From a bacterium (GTDB lineage Bacteria > Myxococcota_A > Bradymonadia > UBA7976 > UBA1532), in assembly GCA_030426085.1 (NCBI GenBank), contig JAUHYW010000031.1, positions 1 to 64,000 of the forward strand: a stretch of 64,000 nucleotides of DNA, written 5' to 3'. Position 1 is the stretch's first letter. Each line of letters begins with the position of its first letter. The notes beneath the pieces were generated by a model. The model saw only the letters and a program-made list of their open reading frames with translations, searched no databases and was not told the origin of the DNA. This document shows, one piece after another, positions 7,978 to 15,854 of this stretch. The translations under genes were made by a program, and so were the position numbers.

Positions 7978-8448
7978 CTATGCCCCGTCGTCGTCGCGGG
8001 CGGCGGTCGTCGCGGGCAGCCGGGTCGGCCGGGCCTCGGGGTGGGCCGCGGCGTGGGCGGTGCCCTTGAGCGCGTTACCCCGGGCCTGCTCGACCGGATA
8101 CTTGCGCTCGAGCGCGTCGAGCTTGGCCAGGGCCACCGCCGGCAGATCCAGATCGGTCGCCGCGGCGAAGTTGATCAGGCTGATGAGCACGTCGGCCGCC
8201 TCCTCGGCGATGCGCGCCCGATCGGGCTGGCCGGCCCCCGGCGGGTGCGGCCCGGGGCCCTCCCGGCTCCACAGGTACAGCTCGAGCAGCTCGCCGGCCT
8301 CGACGCTCAGGCACATCGCGAGGTTCTTGGGGCTGTGGAACTGCTGCCAGTCGCGGGCGGCGACGAAGTCGGCCACCCGGCGGCGCAGGTGTTCGAATGG
8401 GTGCTGATCGAACGGGTGGGGGCGGGCGGTCGGCGGGCGGTCGGCCAT
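7978..8448 (-). CDS. MazG-like nucleotide pyrophosphohydrolase (RS21-C6 type)
   Basis: A 156-residue cytosolic all-alpha NTP pyrophosphatase. The divalent-metal motif of the family is clear: SVEAGELLELYLW (E-x-x-E) followed by IAEEAADVLISLINF (E-x-x-D), then the LDLPAVALAKLDALERKYPVEQARG helix and the K-Y-P ending typical of the RS21-C6/DCTPP-like branch. Members hydrolyse non-canonical or deoxynucleoside triphosphates to the monophosphate and pyrophosphate, cleaning nucleotide pools. The C-terminal 30 residues are a disordered tail. ATG 8448 was chosen because the family-like sequence starts about 20 residues later and a -10-like element lies five bases upstream. It is divergent from the multihaem gene. 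Confidence 0.88.
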   Translation of the reverse strand: MADRPPTARPHPFDQHPFEHLRRRVADFVAARDWQQFHSPKNLAMCLSVEAGELLELYLWSREGPGPHPPGAGQPDRARIAEEAADVLISLINFAAATDLDLPAVALAKLDALERKYPVEQARGNALKGTAHAAAHPEARPTRLPATTAARDDDGA

Positions 8449-8453
8449 GGCGC

Positions 8454-8459
8454 ACGATA
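8454..8459 (-). promoter_or_regulatory. -10-like TATCGT element before MazG-like gene
   Basis: On the minus strand GCTATCGT ends five bases before ATG 8448, so the message would be leaderless. The same octamer precedes the DUF362 gene at about the same distance (39157-39162). Confidence 0.42.
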
Positions 8460-8533
8460 GCGGTTTGCGGGCATCGGAGCCACCGCAGATCAGCGCCCGG
8501 CGGGCCGGAGATGATCGGGAGCGCCGGCCCCGG

Positions 8534-8539
8534 TAGACT
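8534..8539 (+). promoter_or_regulatory. -10-like TAGACT before multihaem gene
   Basis: GGTAGACTGT lies about 24 bases upstream of ATG 8564, leaving a short leader that includes the GGAG Shine-Dalgarno at about 8555. It matches the GNTANNNT pattern; no good -35 was seen. Confidence 0.38.
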
Positions 8540-8563
8540 GTCGAGCCGTCCGTTGGAGACCCC

Positions 8564-10804
8564 ATGGCCCGCCGAACGAACCCCCGCCGCGCCCCGCTTG
8601 CCATCTGCCTGGCGGCCGGCCTGTGCCTGAGCGTCGGGTGCCGGTCGAAGGCGCCCGCCGACCCGCCGCCCGCGGCGAAGGCCACGGCCCAGACCGATGC
8701 GCAGCCGAAGGCAGCCGAGAAGGCCGCGCCCGACGCCCGGGTCGACGCCGCGCCCGCCGCCCCGGCCCCCGCGCCGACGACCCGGGGCATGGCCGACGCG
8801 CCCCGCCCCGACGCCTGCTTCGACTGCCACCCGGACAAGACCGACGGCTTCCTGTCGACCGGCATGGGCCGCACCCTCTACCGCCCCGGGGCCCACCCCC
8901 CGATCGAGGACTTCACCCCGGGCAAGGCCACCGTGAAGCACCCCCTCTCGGGGCTGGTGTACCGGGCCTACGTCGACGACGCCGGCCGCTGGTGGCAGGA
9001 GGAGTCGATGCCCGGCACCGACTACCGCCGGGCGGTCGAGGTGAAGTGGATCGTCGGATCGGGCAACCACACCCGCTCCTATCTCGGCGAGCTGGAGGGC
9101 GAGGTCGTGCAGATGCCGCTGACCTGGTACAGCCGGCGCGCCATCTGGGACATGAGCCCGGGCTACGACCGGGAGGATCACTTCCGCTTCGAGCGGCCGG
9201 TCAAGCCGCAGTGCCTCTTCTGCCACAACGACCTGACCCCCGCCCGGGACGACATGCTCGCCGGCTACACCCGGCCGCTGCTGGAAGGCATGAGCTGCAC
9301 CCGGTGCCACGGGGACGGCGCGGCGCATGTCGCCGCCCGCAACGCGGGCGAGGGCCCCCCGCCGGGGCAGCCCGATCCGACGATCCTCAACCCGGGGCGG
9401 CTCGACAACCTCGCCCAGCTCCGCGTCTGTCAGCAATGCCACCTGACCGGCGAGGCCCGGGTGCTGCTCGACGGCCGCCGGTGGGACACCTACGACCCCC
9501 GCACGCCGCTCGACCAGCACACCTCGATCTACGTCTACGAGAAGGACGGCGGGGCCGACTTCGGCATCGCCAGCCACGGGCACCGGCTGTCGCTGAGCAA
9601 GTGCTTCACCGAGAGCGGCGGCACCCTGAGCTGCACGAAGTGCCACGACCCGCACGCCAAGTCCGACCCCCGCAGCCACCGGGCGGCCTGCCTCGGCTGC
9701 CACCAGCCCACCGACTGCGGGCCGGGCCATGGCAGCAAGCCCGACGCCGCCTGCGCCGACTGCCACATGCGCCAGGGGGACACCAGCGACATCCCCCATG
9801 TGCAGTTCACCGACCACTTCATCCGCAAGGACCCCAGCGACGAGGGGACCCCGCCCCGGCCGAAGACCACCGCGCTGGTCGACGCGCTGGCCGCCACCCG
9901 GCGGGGCGACGACCCGAAGAAGGCCGCGGTGCGGCTGGCCCTGGCCCACGCCCACGTCTGGCGGTTCAACGCCGCGCCGGAGCACGCCCCGGTGGCCCTG
10001 CGCGCGCTGACCGACGCGCTGGCGGTCGACCCCTCCCGGGCCGACGCCTGGGAGCAGCTCGGGCACCTGAAGCTGAAGCTGGGCGACGCGGCGGGCGCGG
10101 TGGCGGCCTTCGCCGAGGTCGAGAAGCGCGACCCGGACGCGGTGCTGTATCGCCTCGAGCAGTCCGAGGCCTACGAGCGCCTGGGCGACCTCGCCGCCGC
10201 CGAGCGGGTGCTGCGGGCGGCGGTCGAAGAGCGGCCCGACTACCGCAAGGCGTGGGGCAACCTGGCCAACCTCGCCCAGCGCGGGGGGCGCTTCGAGGAG
10301 GCCGAGCGGCTGTACGCCAAGGCCGAGGCCCTGGCCCCCGACGAGGCGATCACCGCCGCCAACCGGGGGCACAACGCGGTCTCGATGGGCGACCTCGAGG
10401 CCGCCGAGAAGTGGTTCACCGAGGTCCGCCGACGGGACGGGCACGACCCTATGGGCCCGTTCAGCCTGGCCACGCTCGCCCTGCGCCGGGACGACAAGCC
10501 CGAGGCGCTGCGGCTGCTCGGCGAGGCGATCGCGCTGAACGAGAAGTTCCCCCTGCCGTGGTGGATCCGGGGTCGCATGCACCTCGCGGCGGGGGACTTC
10601 GCCGCGGCCCGCAGCGACCTCGAGCGCTTCGCCGCGCTGGACCCCAAGAACCCCAACGCCTGGATCGATCTGGCCCGGGCCCACCAGAACCTGGGCCAGA
10701 AGCAGGCGGCGATCGATACGCTGCTGCGGGGGCAGTTCCAACTGCCGGGGCACCCCGCGATCCGGCAGGGGCTCGACGCGGTGAGCAGCGACCGGCCGCT
10801 GTGA
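8564..10804 (+). CDS. Seven-haem c-type cytochrome/TPR lipoprotein
   Basis: A 746-residue exported fusion. Residues 1-26 are a lipoprotein signal (lipobox LSVGC, Cys26), then an Ala/Pro/Lys linker. Seven CXXCH haem-c sites lie at residues 85, 217, 245, 289, 357, 376 and 397, in a layout like the cytochrome c554/c' family of multihaem electron carriers, with a further SGNHTRSYL region around 166 typical of that group. From about residue 430 to the end are at least six tetratricopeptide repeats (AWEQLGHLKLKLGDAAGAV, YRLEQSEAYERLGDLAAAERVL, AWGNLANLAQRGG...), making a protein-docking scaffold. It is anchored at the periplasmic or outer membrane face and probably receives electrons from a respiratory donor, but no c-type maturation or partner gene is nearby. 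CXXCH count is directly seen; the redox role is inferred. Confidence 0.92.
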   Translation: MARRTNPRRAPLAICLAAGLCLSVGCRSKAPADPPPAAKATAQTDAQPKAAEKAAPDARVDAAPAAPAPAPTTRGMADAPRPDACFDCHPDKTDGFLSTGMGRTLYRPGAHPPIEDFTPGKATVKHPLSGLVYRAYVDDAGRWWQEESMPGTDYRRAVEVKWIVGSGNHTRSYLGELEGEVVQMPLTWYSRRAIWDMSPGYDREDHFRFERPVKPQCLFCHNDLTPARDDMLAGYTRPLLEGMSCTRCHGDGAAHVAARNAGEGPPPGQPDPTILNPGRLDNLAQLRVCQQCHLTGEARVLLDGRRWDTYDPRTPLDQHTSIYVYEKDGGADFGIASHGHRLSLSKCFTESGGTLSCTKCHDPHAKSDPRSHRAACLGCHQPTDCGPGHGSKPDAACADCHMRQGDTSDIPHVQFTDHFIRKDPSDEGTPPRPKTTALVDALAATRRGDDPKKAAVRLALAHAHVWRFNAAPEHAPVALRALTDALAVDPSRADAWEQLGHLKLKLGDAAGAVAAFAEVEKRDPDAVLYRLEQSEAYERLGDLAAAERVLRAAVEERPDYRKAWGNLANLAQRGGRFEEAERLYAKAEALAPDEAITAANRGHNAVSMGDLEAAEKWFTEVRRRDGHDPMGPFSLATLALRRDDKPEALRLLGEAIALNEKFPLPWWIRGRMHLAAGDFAAARSDLERFAALDPKNPNAWIDLARAHQNLGQKQAAIDTLLRGQFQLPGHPAIRQGLDAVSSDRPL

Positions 10805-10822
10805 TCGGGCCGGCCGCCGTGA

Positions 10823-11416
10823 TCAGGGCGTCGCGACCCCCGCCTGCCCCAGGTACTCCCGGGTGAGCGTCCGGATCTTGTGCATCCAGTTGTAGACCAC
10901 CTGCTGGCGCACGCCCATCAGCTCGGCGGTCTCGGCCGGGCTGCGGTGGTCTTCGTAGACCGCCGCCAGCACCAGCCGGCCCCGCTCGGCGAGGTTGCGC
11001 TTCAAGTGATCCTGGAGGCTGTCGAGCAGGTCGCGCCCCATCGCCAGCGACTCGGGGTCGGGGCCGTCGCCCGCGGTCCGGGCCGCCGCTTCGAGCGGGG
11101 CGTCGTCCTGCCCGCCGCCCCGGCGCTCGGCGTTGTGGGCCCGGTTGCGGCGCCACAGCTCCCGGCGGCAGCACAGGCCGACGTAGCCCTCGAGGCTCTT
11201 GCCCCGCTCGGCGTCGTAGCTGCGCAGCAGGTGCCCGTCGCGCTCCATCAGCGTCAGCCAGATCTCCTGGGTCAGATCGTCGATGTCGTGGTGCCCCAGC
11301 CGGCCGCCGCGGCGGTTGAGGTAGGCCGAGACCCGGGCCCGGATGACCGGCACCAGCCGCCGCACGAGCATGCGCATGGCGCCCCGATGCCCGTCGAGCG
11401 CCCGGCGCACGAGCAC
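10823..11416 (-). CDS. ECF-type RNA polymerase sigma factor
   Basis: A 197-residue sigma-70 family protein with regions 2 and 4 only. Region 2 contains ALDGHRGAMRMLVRRL and the core-binding HDIDDLTQEIWLTLM; region 4 contains the HTH SPAETAELMGVRQQVVYNWMHKIRTL. The linker (residues 100-130) is acidic. The reading frame is open back to the stop of the preceding anti-sigma-like gene, and the only in-frame start that keeps region 2 intact is GTG 11416, 71 nt after that stop. Its placement directly behind a single-pass membrane protein with a cytoplasmic acidic N-terminus suggests a sigma/anti-sigma pair. Target promoters are unknown. Confidence 0.85.
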   Translation of the reverse strand: MLVRRALDGHRGAMRMLVRRLVPVIRARVSAYLNRRGGRLGHHDIDDLTQEIWLTLMERDGHLLRSYDAERGKSLEGYVGLCCRRELWRRNRAHNAERRGGGQDDAPLEAAARTAGDGPDPESLAMGRDLLDSLQDHLKRNLAERGRLVLAAVYEDHRSPAETAELMGVRQQVVYNWMHKIRTLTREYLGQAGVATP

Positions 11417-11487
11417 CTCGTCGGACTTCTGGCCGAAGCCGACCGCCGCGGCGAGCAGCCCCAGCAGCGAGAGGGCGAGCGCCGCGC

Positions 11488-12306
11488 TCAGGGGTCACCT
11501 CCCGCGTCGGGGGTCGGCTCGAAGGCCAGCGGATACTCGAACCACTGCGCGTCGCCCGCCTCGCGGGCCTCGTCGAAGATGCGCCCCGCGGCCCGGCCGG
11601 GGTCGCCGAGGGCCACGTAGAACCGCCACGGGCCGTACTCGGAGCCGAAGAGCCGCCCGGCGGGGGCCCGCACGATCACCGCCCCCCCCTCGACGCGCTC
11701 GACGGCGGCGGCCACCGCCCGCAGGGGCCCGCCCTCGGGGGCCACGAACGCCGCGACCGGGGGGGCCTCGCCCGCCTGGGGGGGGCGCAGGGTCACCTCG
11801 AGCACGCCGCCCGGGCGGAAGACCGGCACCCCGCCGACCGCCGCCTCGCTGCGTACGGTGGCCGCGCCCCCGGTCAGCGGCGAGGTGACGTAGGCGTGCT
11901 CGACGCCCGAGCGCAGGAGCAGCAGCCCGCCGCCCACCGCCAGCAGCGCCACGGCGGCCAGCGCCAGCAGCGGGCGCCACCCGCGTCGGGGCGCCGCCGC
12001 GCGGGGGGCCTGCTGCTCGGCCCAGGTCAACAGGGGCTCGGGGACCGGCTCGATCGAGGCGGCGGCCAGCGCCCGGGCCTCGGGCGAGGCGGCGAGCTGC
12101 CCCTCGAGGGCCGCGCCGGCGTCGTCGCTCAGCGCGCCGGCCCGCCAGGCCCGGATGAGGCCGTCGTCGATGTCGTCGTCGTCCGGCTCGGCCTCGGCCG
12201 CATCGTCGGTCGGGCCCGGTGGCCCGCCCATCGCCGCGCGCAGGAGCGCGTCGAGGCGGTCGTCGCCGTCGGGGTCGTCGTCGTGGGGGGGATCGGAGGT
12301 GCTCAT
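11488..12306 (-). CDS. Single-pass membrane protein, probable anti-sigma factor
   Basis: A 272-residue protein with a strongly acidic cytoplasmic N-terminus (residues 1-50, many Asp), a helical stretch DDGLIRAWRAGALSDDAGAALEGQLAASPEARALAA resembling the anti-sigma domain fold of FecR/RseA-like regulators but without the zinc HxxxCxxC signature, one membrane helix (about 112-130, LLALAAVALLAVGGGLLLL), and a periplasmic beta-rich domain of about 140 residues with a DUF4384-like feel. It precedes the ECF sigma gene on the same strand, so release of the sigma factor on envelope signals is a reasonable inference. No Cys for zinc binding is present. The start is the ATG at 12306. Confidence 0.6.
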   Translation of the reverse strand: MSTSDPPHDDDPDGDDRLDALLRAAMGGPPGPTDDAAEAEPDDDDIDDGLIRAWRAGALSDDAGAALEGQLAASPEARALAAASIEPVPEPLLTWAEQQAPRAAAPRRGWRPLLALAAVALLAVGGGLLLLRSGVEHAYVTSPLTGGAATVRSEAAVGGVPVFRPGGVLEVTLRPPQAGEAPPVAAFVAPEGGPLRAVAAAVERVEGGAVIVRAPAGRLFGSEYGPWRFYVALGDPGRAAGRIFDEAREAGDAQWFEYPLAFEPTPDAGGDP

Positions 12307-12374
12307 GGTCGGCTCGATGTCTGAGGTCGCACACCGCCCGCATCAGGTCAATGGGGCCGATCGGGCATTGCACG

Positions 12375-12394
12375 GTGAGCCGGGCTCACTTTTT
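12375..12394 (+). promoter_or_regulatory. Hairpin with T-run in the gap before the anti-sigma gene
   Basis: GTGAGC-CGG-GCTCAC (12375-12389) followed by TTTTT (12390-12394) has the form of a small intrinsic terminator for plus-strand transcription, yet both neighbouring genes are on the minus strand. It may block antisense transcription into the six-gene operon or be an operator dyad for the sigma/anti-sigma promoter. Confidence 0.35.
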
Positions 12395-12426
12395 CGGGAC
12401 AACGGCGGGATGTCGACCGTCGGCCG

Positions 12427-13575
12427 TCAGGTGGGGATCCAGCTCAGCAGCCGCGACTCGAGCGATCGCAGGTCGGCCCCGGCGACGACCTCGATCTCCA
12501 GCTCGGCCGCCCGGCGCGCCTGATAGCCCTTCAGCGGGCGGAAGCTGACCAGCATCGCCCGGCCGTTGGCCCCGCCGAGCAGCTCGGCGAGCGAGTCGAG
12601 CTTGTACAGCGCCGCCGAGCCGGCGTCCTGGCGCTCGAGGCAGGCGGTCTTGCACTCGATGACGAAGAGGCGGTTGTCGGCGAGGAAGGCCACGTCGATC
12701 TCGTTGCGCACCTCGCCCCCGCCCACCGACCGGGCGACCTGCACCCCCCGGCCGATGTCCTGGAGCGTCGGGCGCTGCTTCTGCAAGCCGAAGACGGCCC
12801 CGAAGACGTGGGCCTCGAGCCAGCCGCCCTGCACGAAGAAGCGGCGCGCCTCGTCGGGGAAGACCAGCCGGGACCCGGCCCGGCCGAGGCAGCCGGCGGC
12901 CTCGAAGCGCCGGATCAGGGCCTGGAGGTCCTCGGCGTCGCGCAGGCTGTGGCCCAGCGCCTCGCTGTAGAGCGAGCCCTTGGCGGTGCCGGCCAGATAG
13001 TTGAGCGTCGCCAGCGGCCGGGCGAGGTCCTCGACGTGGGTCACCAGATCGTCGCACAGCGCGCGCAGCGTCTGGGGCACCCCCTGCGCCGGGCCGGCGG
13101 ACTCGATCCGGGCGCCGTGGGCCGTCATGTAGGCCGCCAGCTTCATGCGGTCGGCCAGATCGGTCGCCGGGGCGCCGTCGGGGAAGTCGGGGTGGAACAG
13201 CCACACCAGGTGGTCGGTGCGGGGGTCGACGTAGAAGACGGGCTGGTCGAGCTGGCGGAAGACCTCGTAGGCCGCCAGGGCCATCGGGCGGGTGCCGCCG
13301 CTCACGTTGAGCGCGAGGTCGCCGCCCTCCCGCTCGGCGAGCAGGTCGAAGACGCGCGCCCGGACGCCCTCGACGTCGTGGGGGTCGCCGATGGGCCAGC
13401 GCACGCAGCGCACGCCGCGGGGGCCGAGCACCGCCTCCAGCCAGCCGGCCCGCTCGTCCTCGCCCCGGGGCGTGACCAGGACCGCCTCCCGGGGGGCGAA
13501 GGTCGGGTCGAGCGCCGGGGTGAGGCCGGCCACCGGCCCGTCGCCGACCAGGATGACGTGGGTCTCGCGCTTCAT
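12427..13575 (-). CDS. Card1/Can2-like CARF-PD-(D/E)XK nuclease (DUF1887 family)
   Basis: A 382-residue cytosolic protein, the usual length of Card1/Can2 enzymes. The N-terminal 145 residues form a Rossmann-like CARF domain with the ligand-loop signature NVSGGTRPMALAAYEVF at 90-106 and the opening strand THVILVGDGPVAGLTPAL. A linker and winged-helix-like segment follow (150-245). The nuclease domain opens with GGWLEAHVF (250-258) and carries the PD-(D/E)XK core EIDVAFLADNRLFVIECK, placing D294, E307 and K309 in the expected order; the published Card1 catalytic pair is E308/K310. Family members are activated by cyclic tetra-adenylate from type III CRISPR complexes and cut DNA and/or RNA. No CRISPR array or cas10 is visible here. 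ATG 13575 overlaps the MORN gene stop as ATGA and has GGAGG upstream. It is the last gene of a six-gene operon. Confidence 0.9.
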   Translation of the reverse strand: MKRETHVILVGDGPVAGLTPALDPTFAPREAVLVTPRGEDERAGWLEAVLGPRGVRCVRWPIGDPHDVEGVRARVFDLLAEREGGDLALNVSGGTRPMALAAYEVFRQLDQPVFYVDPRTDHLVWLFHPDFPDGAPATDLADRMKLAAYMTAHGARIESAGPAQGVPQTLRALCDDLVTHVEDLARPLATLNYLAGTAKGSLYSEALGHSLRDAEDLQALIRRFEAAGCLGRAGSRLVFPDEARRFFVQGGWLEAHVFGAVFGLQKQRPTLQDIGRGVQVARSVGGGEVRNEIDVAFLADNRLFVIECKTACLERQDAGSAALYKLDSLAELLGGANGRAMLVSFRPLKGYQARRAAELEIEVVAGADLRSLESRLLSWIPT

Positions 13576-15854
13576 GGAGCCTCCTGCGGTCGGGGGCGGC
13601 CCTTCTCGTAGGTCACCGTCGGGCGGGGGGCGCCGTCCGGGCGCCAGAAGCGCCACTCGCCCTGCTTCAGACCCGCCTCGTAGCGCCCCTCGCGGGCCTT
13701 CTGCCCGTCGGGGTGGAAGGCGGTCCACAGGCCGGTCTCCTCGCCCGCGGCGTAGGCCCCGATCTCGCGCACCGGGCCCTCGGCCCCCGGCGCCGCGTCG
13801 GCCGGCGCCGGGTGGTACCAGCGCCACTCGCCGTCCTTCTGCCCCGCGGCGTAGGCCCCCTCGGCGGCGAGGCTGCCGTTGGGGTGGTGCCGGCTCCAGA
13901 CCCCGACCTCGGCCCCCTCGGCGTAGGTGCCCACGAAGCGCCGGGCGCCGTCGCGGTACCAGCCCTCCCAGCGGCCGTGGGGCCGGTCGTCGCGGTAGGG
14001 CCCCTTCACCATCGGCTGGCCGTTGTCGTAGAAGGTCACCCACTCGCCGTTCTGGCTGCCCCGGGCGAAGGCGCCCCGCTTCTCGAGGTGCCCGTTGGGG
14101 TGCCACCAGCCCCAGTCGCCGACCCGGATCTGGCGCGGCTCGCCGTCGCCGCTCGGCTCGCAGATCATGCAGCCGGCGACCCGGGCCTCGGGGTCGACCG
14201 ACCACTCGCCGTCCCGCTCGTCGCACTGCTGGCGGGCCGGGTCGTCGGGCACGCCGGCCTCGTAGGTGACCGTGCGCCACCGCTCGCCGCTGTACCAGTA
14301 CTCGGCCCACTCGCCGTGCTTGCGCCCGTCGACATAGGGCCCCTCGCCCTTCTTCTCGCCGTTGTTGAACCACTCGGTCCACACCCCCGACCGCTCGTCG
14401 CCCTCGAAGCGGCCCCGGGCCTCGGGGAAGGACTCCCAGTGGTTGATCTGCCACTCGCCGACCCGCTGGCCCAGCTCGTAGTGCCCCTGCCACGCGACGC
14501 GGCCGTTGGTGTAGTACGCCGTCCACTGCCCGTGGCGCCGGTCGGCGAGGTAGCCCCCCTCGCTCTTGAGCTCGCCGGTGTAGAACCACGAGCGGGCCGG
14601 GCCGCTGCGCGCGCCCTCGGCCCAGGTCTCCTCCCGGTCGCGCACCCCGTCGTCGGTGAAGGTGGCCCACACCCCGTCCTTGGCCCCCTCGGCGTAGCGC
14701 CCCCGCTCGAGCAGGGTGCCGTCGGCCGCGTAGCGCACCCAGTCGCCGGTGCCGCCGAGGATCGTCGCCTGCCCGATGACCGCCCCGTCGACCGCCCGGT
14801 AGACGTGGGTCCCGTCGGGCACGCCCATCACGTACTGCCCCTCGCGCAGGACCTCGCCGGTGGGGTGATAGTCGACCCACAGCCCGTGGGGCTGGCCCTT
14901 CTCGAAGTCGGCGGCCCACGCCTTGTTGGCCTGATCGTCGTAGCCGGTCCACCGCCCGACCCGCTGCTCGGCGACCACGCAGCCCTCCGTCAGATCGCCG
15001 TAGTCGACCTCCCAGTCGCCGGCCTTCTCGTCGCAGGCGATGGCGTGTGGATTCTGGCGCTGGCCCTCCACGAAGTCGACCTCGCGCCACTTCAGGTTGC
15101 CCAGGGTGTACTCGGTCCAGGTGCCATGCTCCCGGCCCTCGACGAACGGGCCCTCCTGCACCTTGGGGCCCCGCCGGTGGTGGAAGGCCCACACCCCGTG
15201 GCGCTGGCCCTTCACGTAGGGCCCGGTCTCCTGCACCCGGCCGTCGGGGAAGTAGCGGGTCCAGACGCCGTCGTACACGTCGTCGGCGTAGGGCCCCTCG
15301 GCCGCCTTCTGGCAGTTGGTGTAGTACTCCGTCGCCGGGCCGTTGCGCTCGCCGGCCACCCAGGTCACCTCGAACGCGAGCTGGCCCCCGGGGTGGTAGC
15401 CCTTCCAGACGCCGTGCTCCTCGCCGTCGACGTTGTGCCCCAGCAGGCGGGTGCGGCCGTCGGGGTAGAGCTCTTCGTGCCGCCCGTGCAGCTTGCCGTC
15501 GACCATCGTCGCCCGGGCCTTGATCCACGGCTTCGGGCCCCGGTCGTCGTAGAACGTCCACTCGCCCTGCGGCTCGCCCCGGACCCGGCAGCCGGCCAGC
15601 TCGGCGGTCTTCAGCCACCGCCCCCGGGCCGCCCGGCAGGTGGCGGCGTCGACGATGGTCGGCGGGGTGAAGTCGGGCAGGGCCGCCGGATCGGGCGCCT
15701 CGGCGTCGGGCGGGCCGCCGTCGGACGGGTCGCCGTCGGACGGATCGGCGCCCGGGCCGGCGTCGGACGGGCCGCCGTCGGGCGCGCCCGCGTCCTGCGC
15801 CGCGGCGGGCAGCGCGAGCATCAGCATCGAGGCTGCGAACAGGGCCGCTCTCAC
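13572..15854 (-). CDS. Exported MORN-repeat (YwqK-like) protein
   Basis: A 760-residue periplasmic or surface protein. The signal peptide (residues 1-20, cleavage after LPAAA) is followed by a Gly/Pro/Asp linker (20-55), then about 20 MORN-2 type repeats of roughly 22-24 residues with the pattern G-x-W-x-x-[YF]-x-x-[NDG]-G-x-x-x-x-x-G-x-Y-x-x-G-x-[RK]-x-G, for instance HGVWKGYHPGGQLAFEV and NGEWVTFYDNGQPMVKG. Three Cys pairs interrupt the array (near 60-75, 310-330 and 525-555). MORN-2 arrays are extended beta hairpins used for lipid or protein contact and are known from YwqK antitoxin-like and surface proteins. The GTG start at 15854 overlaps the upstream TPR gene as GTGA, and the end overlaps the CARF nuclease as ATGA, so the three are translationally coupled. 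Confidence 0.88.
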   Translation of the reverse strand: MRAALFAASMLMLALPAAAQDAGAPDGGPSDAGPGADPSDGDPSDGGPPDAEAPDPAALPDFTPPTIVDAATCRAARGRWLKTAELAGCRVRGEPQGEWTFYDDRGPKPWIKARATMVDGKLHGRHEELYPDGRTRLLGHNVDGEEHGVWKGYHPGGQLAFEVTWVAGERNGPATEYYTNCQKAAEGPYADDVYDGVWTRYFPDGRVQETGPYVKGQRHGVWAFHHRRGPKVQEGPFVEGREHGTWTEYTLGNLKWREVDFVEGQRQNPHAIACDEKAGDWEVDYGDLTEGCVVAEQRVGRWTGYDDQANKAWAADFEKGQPHGLWVDYHPTGEVLREGQYVMGVPDGTHVYRAVDGAVIGQATILGGTGDWVRYAADGTLLERGRYAEGAKDGVWATFTDDGVRDREETWAEGARSGPARSWFYTGELKSEGGYLADRRHGQWTAYYTNGRVAWQGHYELGQRVGEWQINHWESFPEARGRFEGDERSGVWTEWFNNGEKKGEGPYVDGRKHGEWAEYWYSGERWRTVTYEAGVPDDPARQQCDERDGEWSVDPEARVAGCMICEPSGDGEPRQIRVGDWGWWHPNGHLEKRGAFARGSQNGEWVTFYDNGQPMVKGPYRDDRPHGRWEGWYRDGARRFVGTYAEGAEVGVWSRHHPNGSLAAEGAYAAGQKDGEWRWYHPAPADAAPGAEGPVREIGAYAAGEETGLWTAFHPDGQKAREGRYEAGLKQGEWRFWRPDGAPRPTVTYEKGRPRPQEAP

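Noticed and set aside
5753-8407. 884-residue plus-strand open frame over the MATE and LEA14-like genes
   Set aside because: His/Gln/Arg/Gly-rich translation without domains; it is the antisense shadow of well-supported minus-strand genes.
12427-15618. A single fusion of MORN-region and CARF nuclease in one frame
   Set aside because: The frame is open by chance over the MORN gene; the ATGA overlap, Shine-Dalgarno and family length define a separate nuclease start at 13575.
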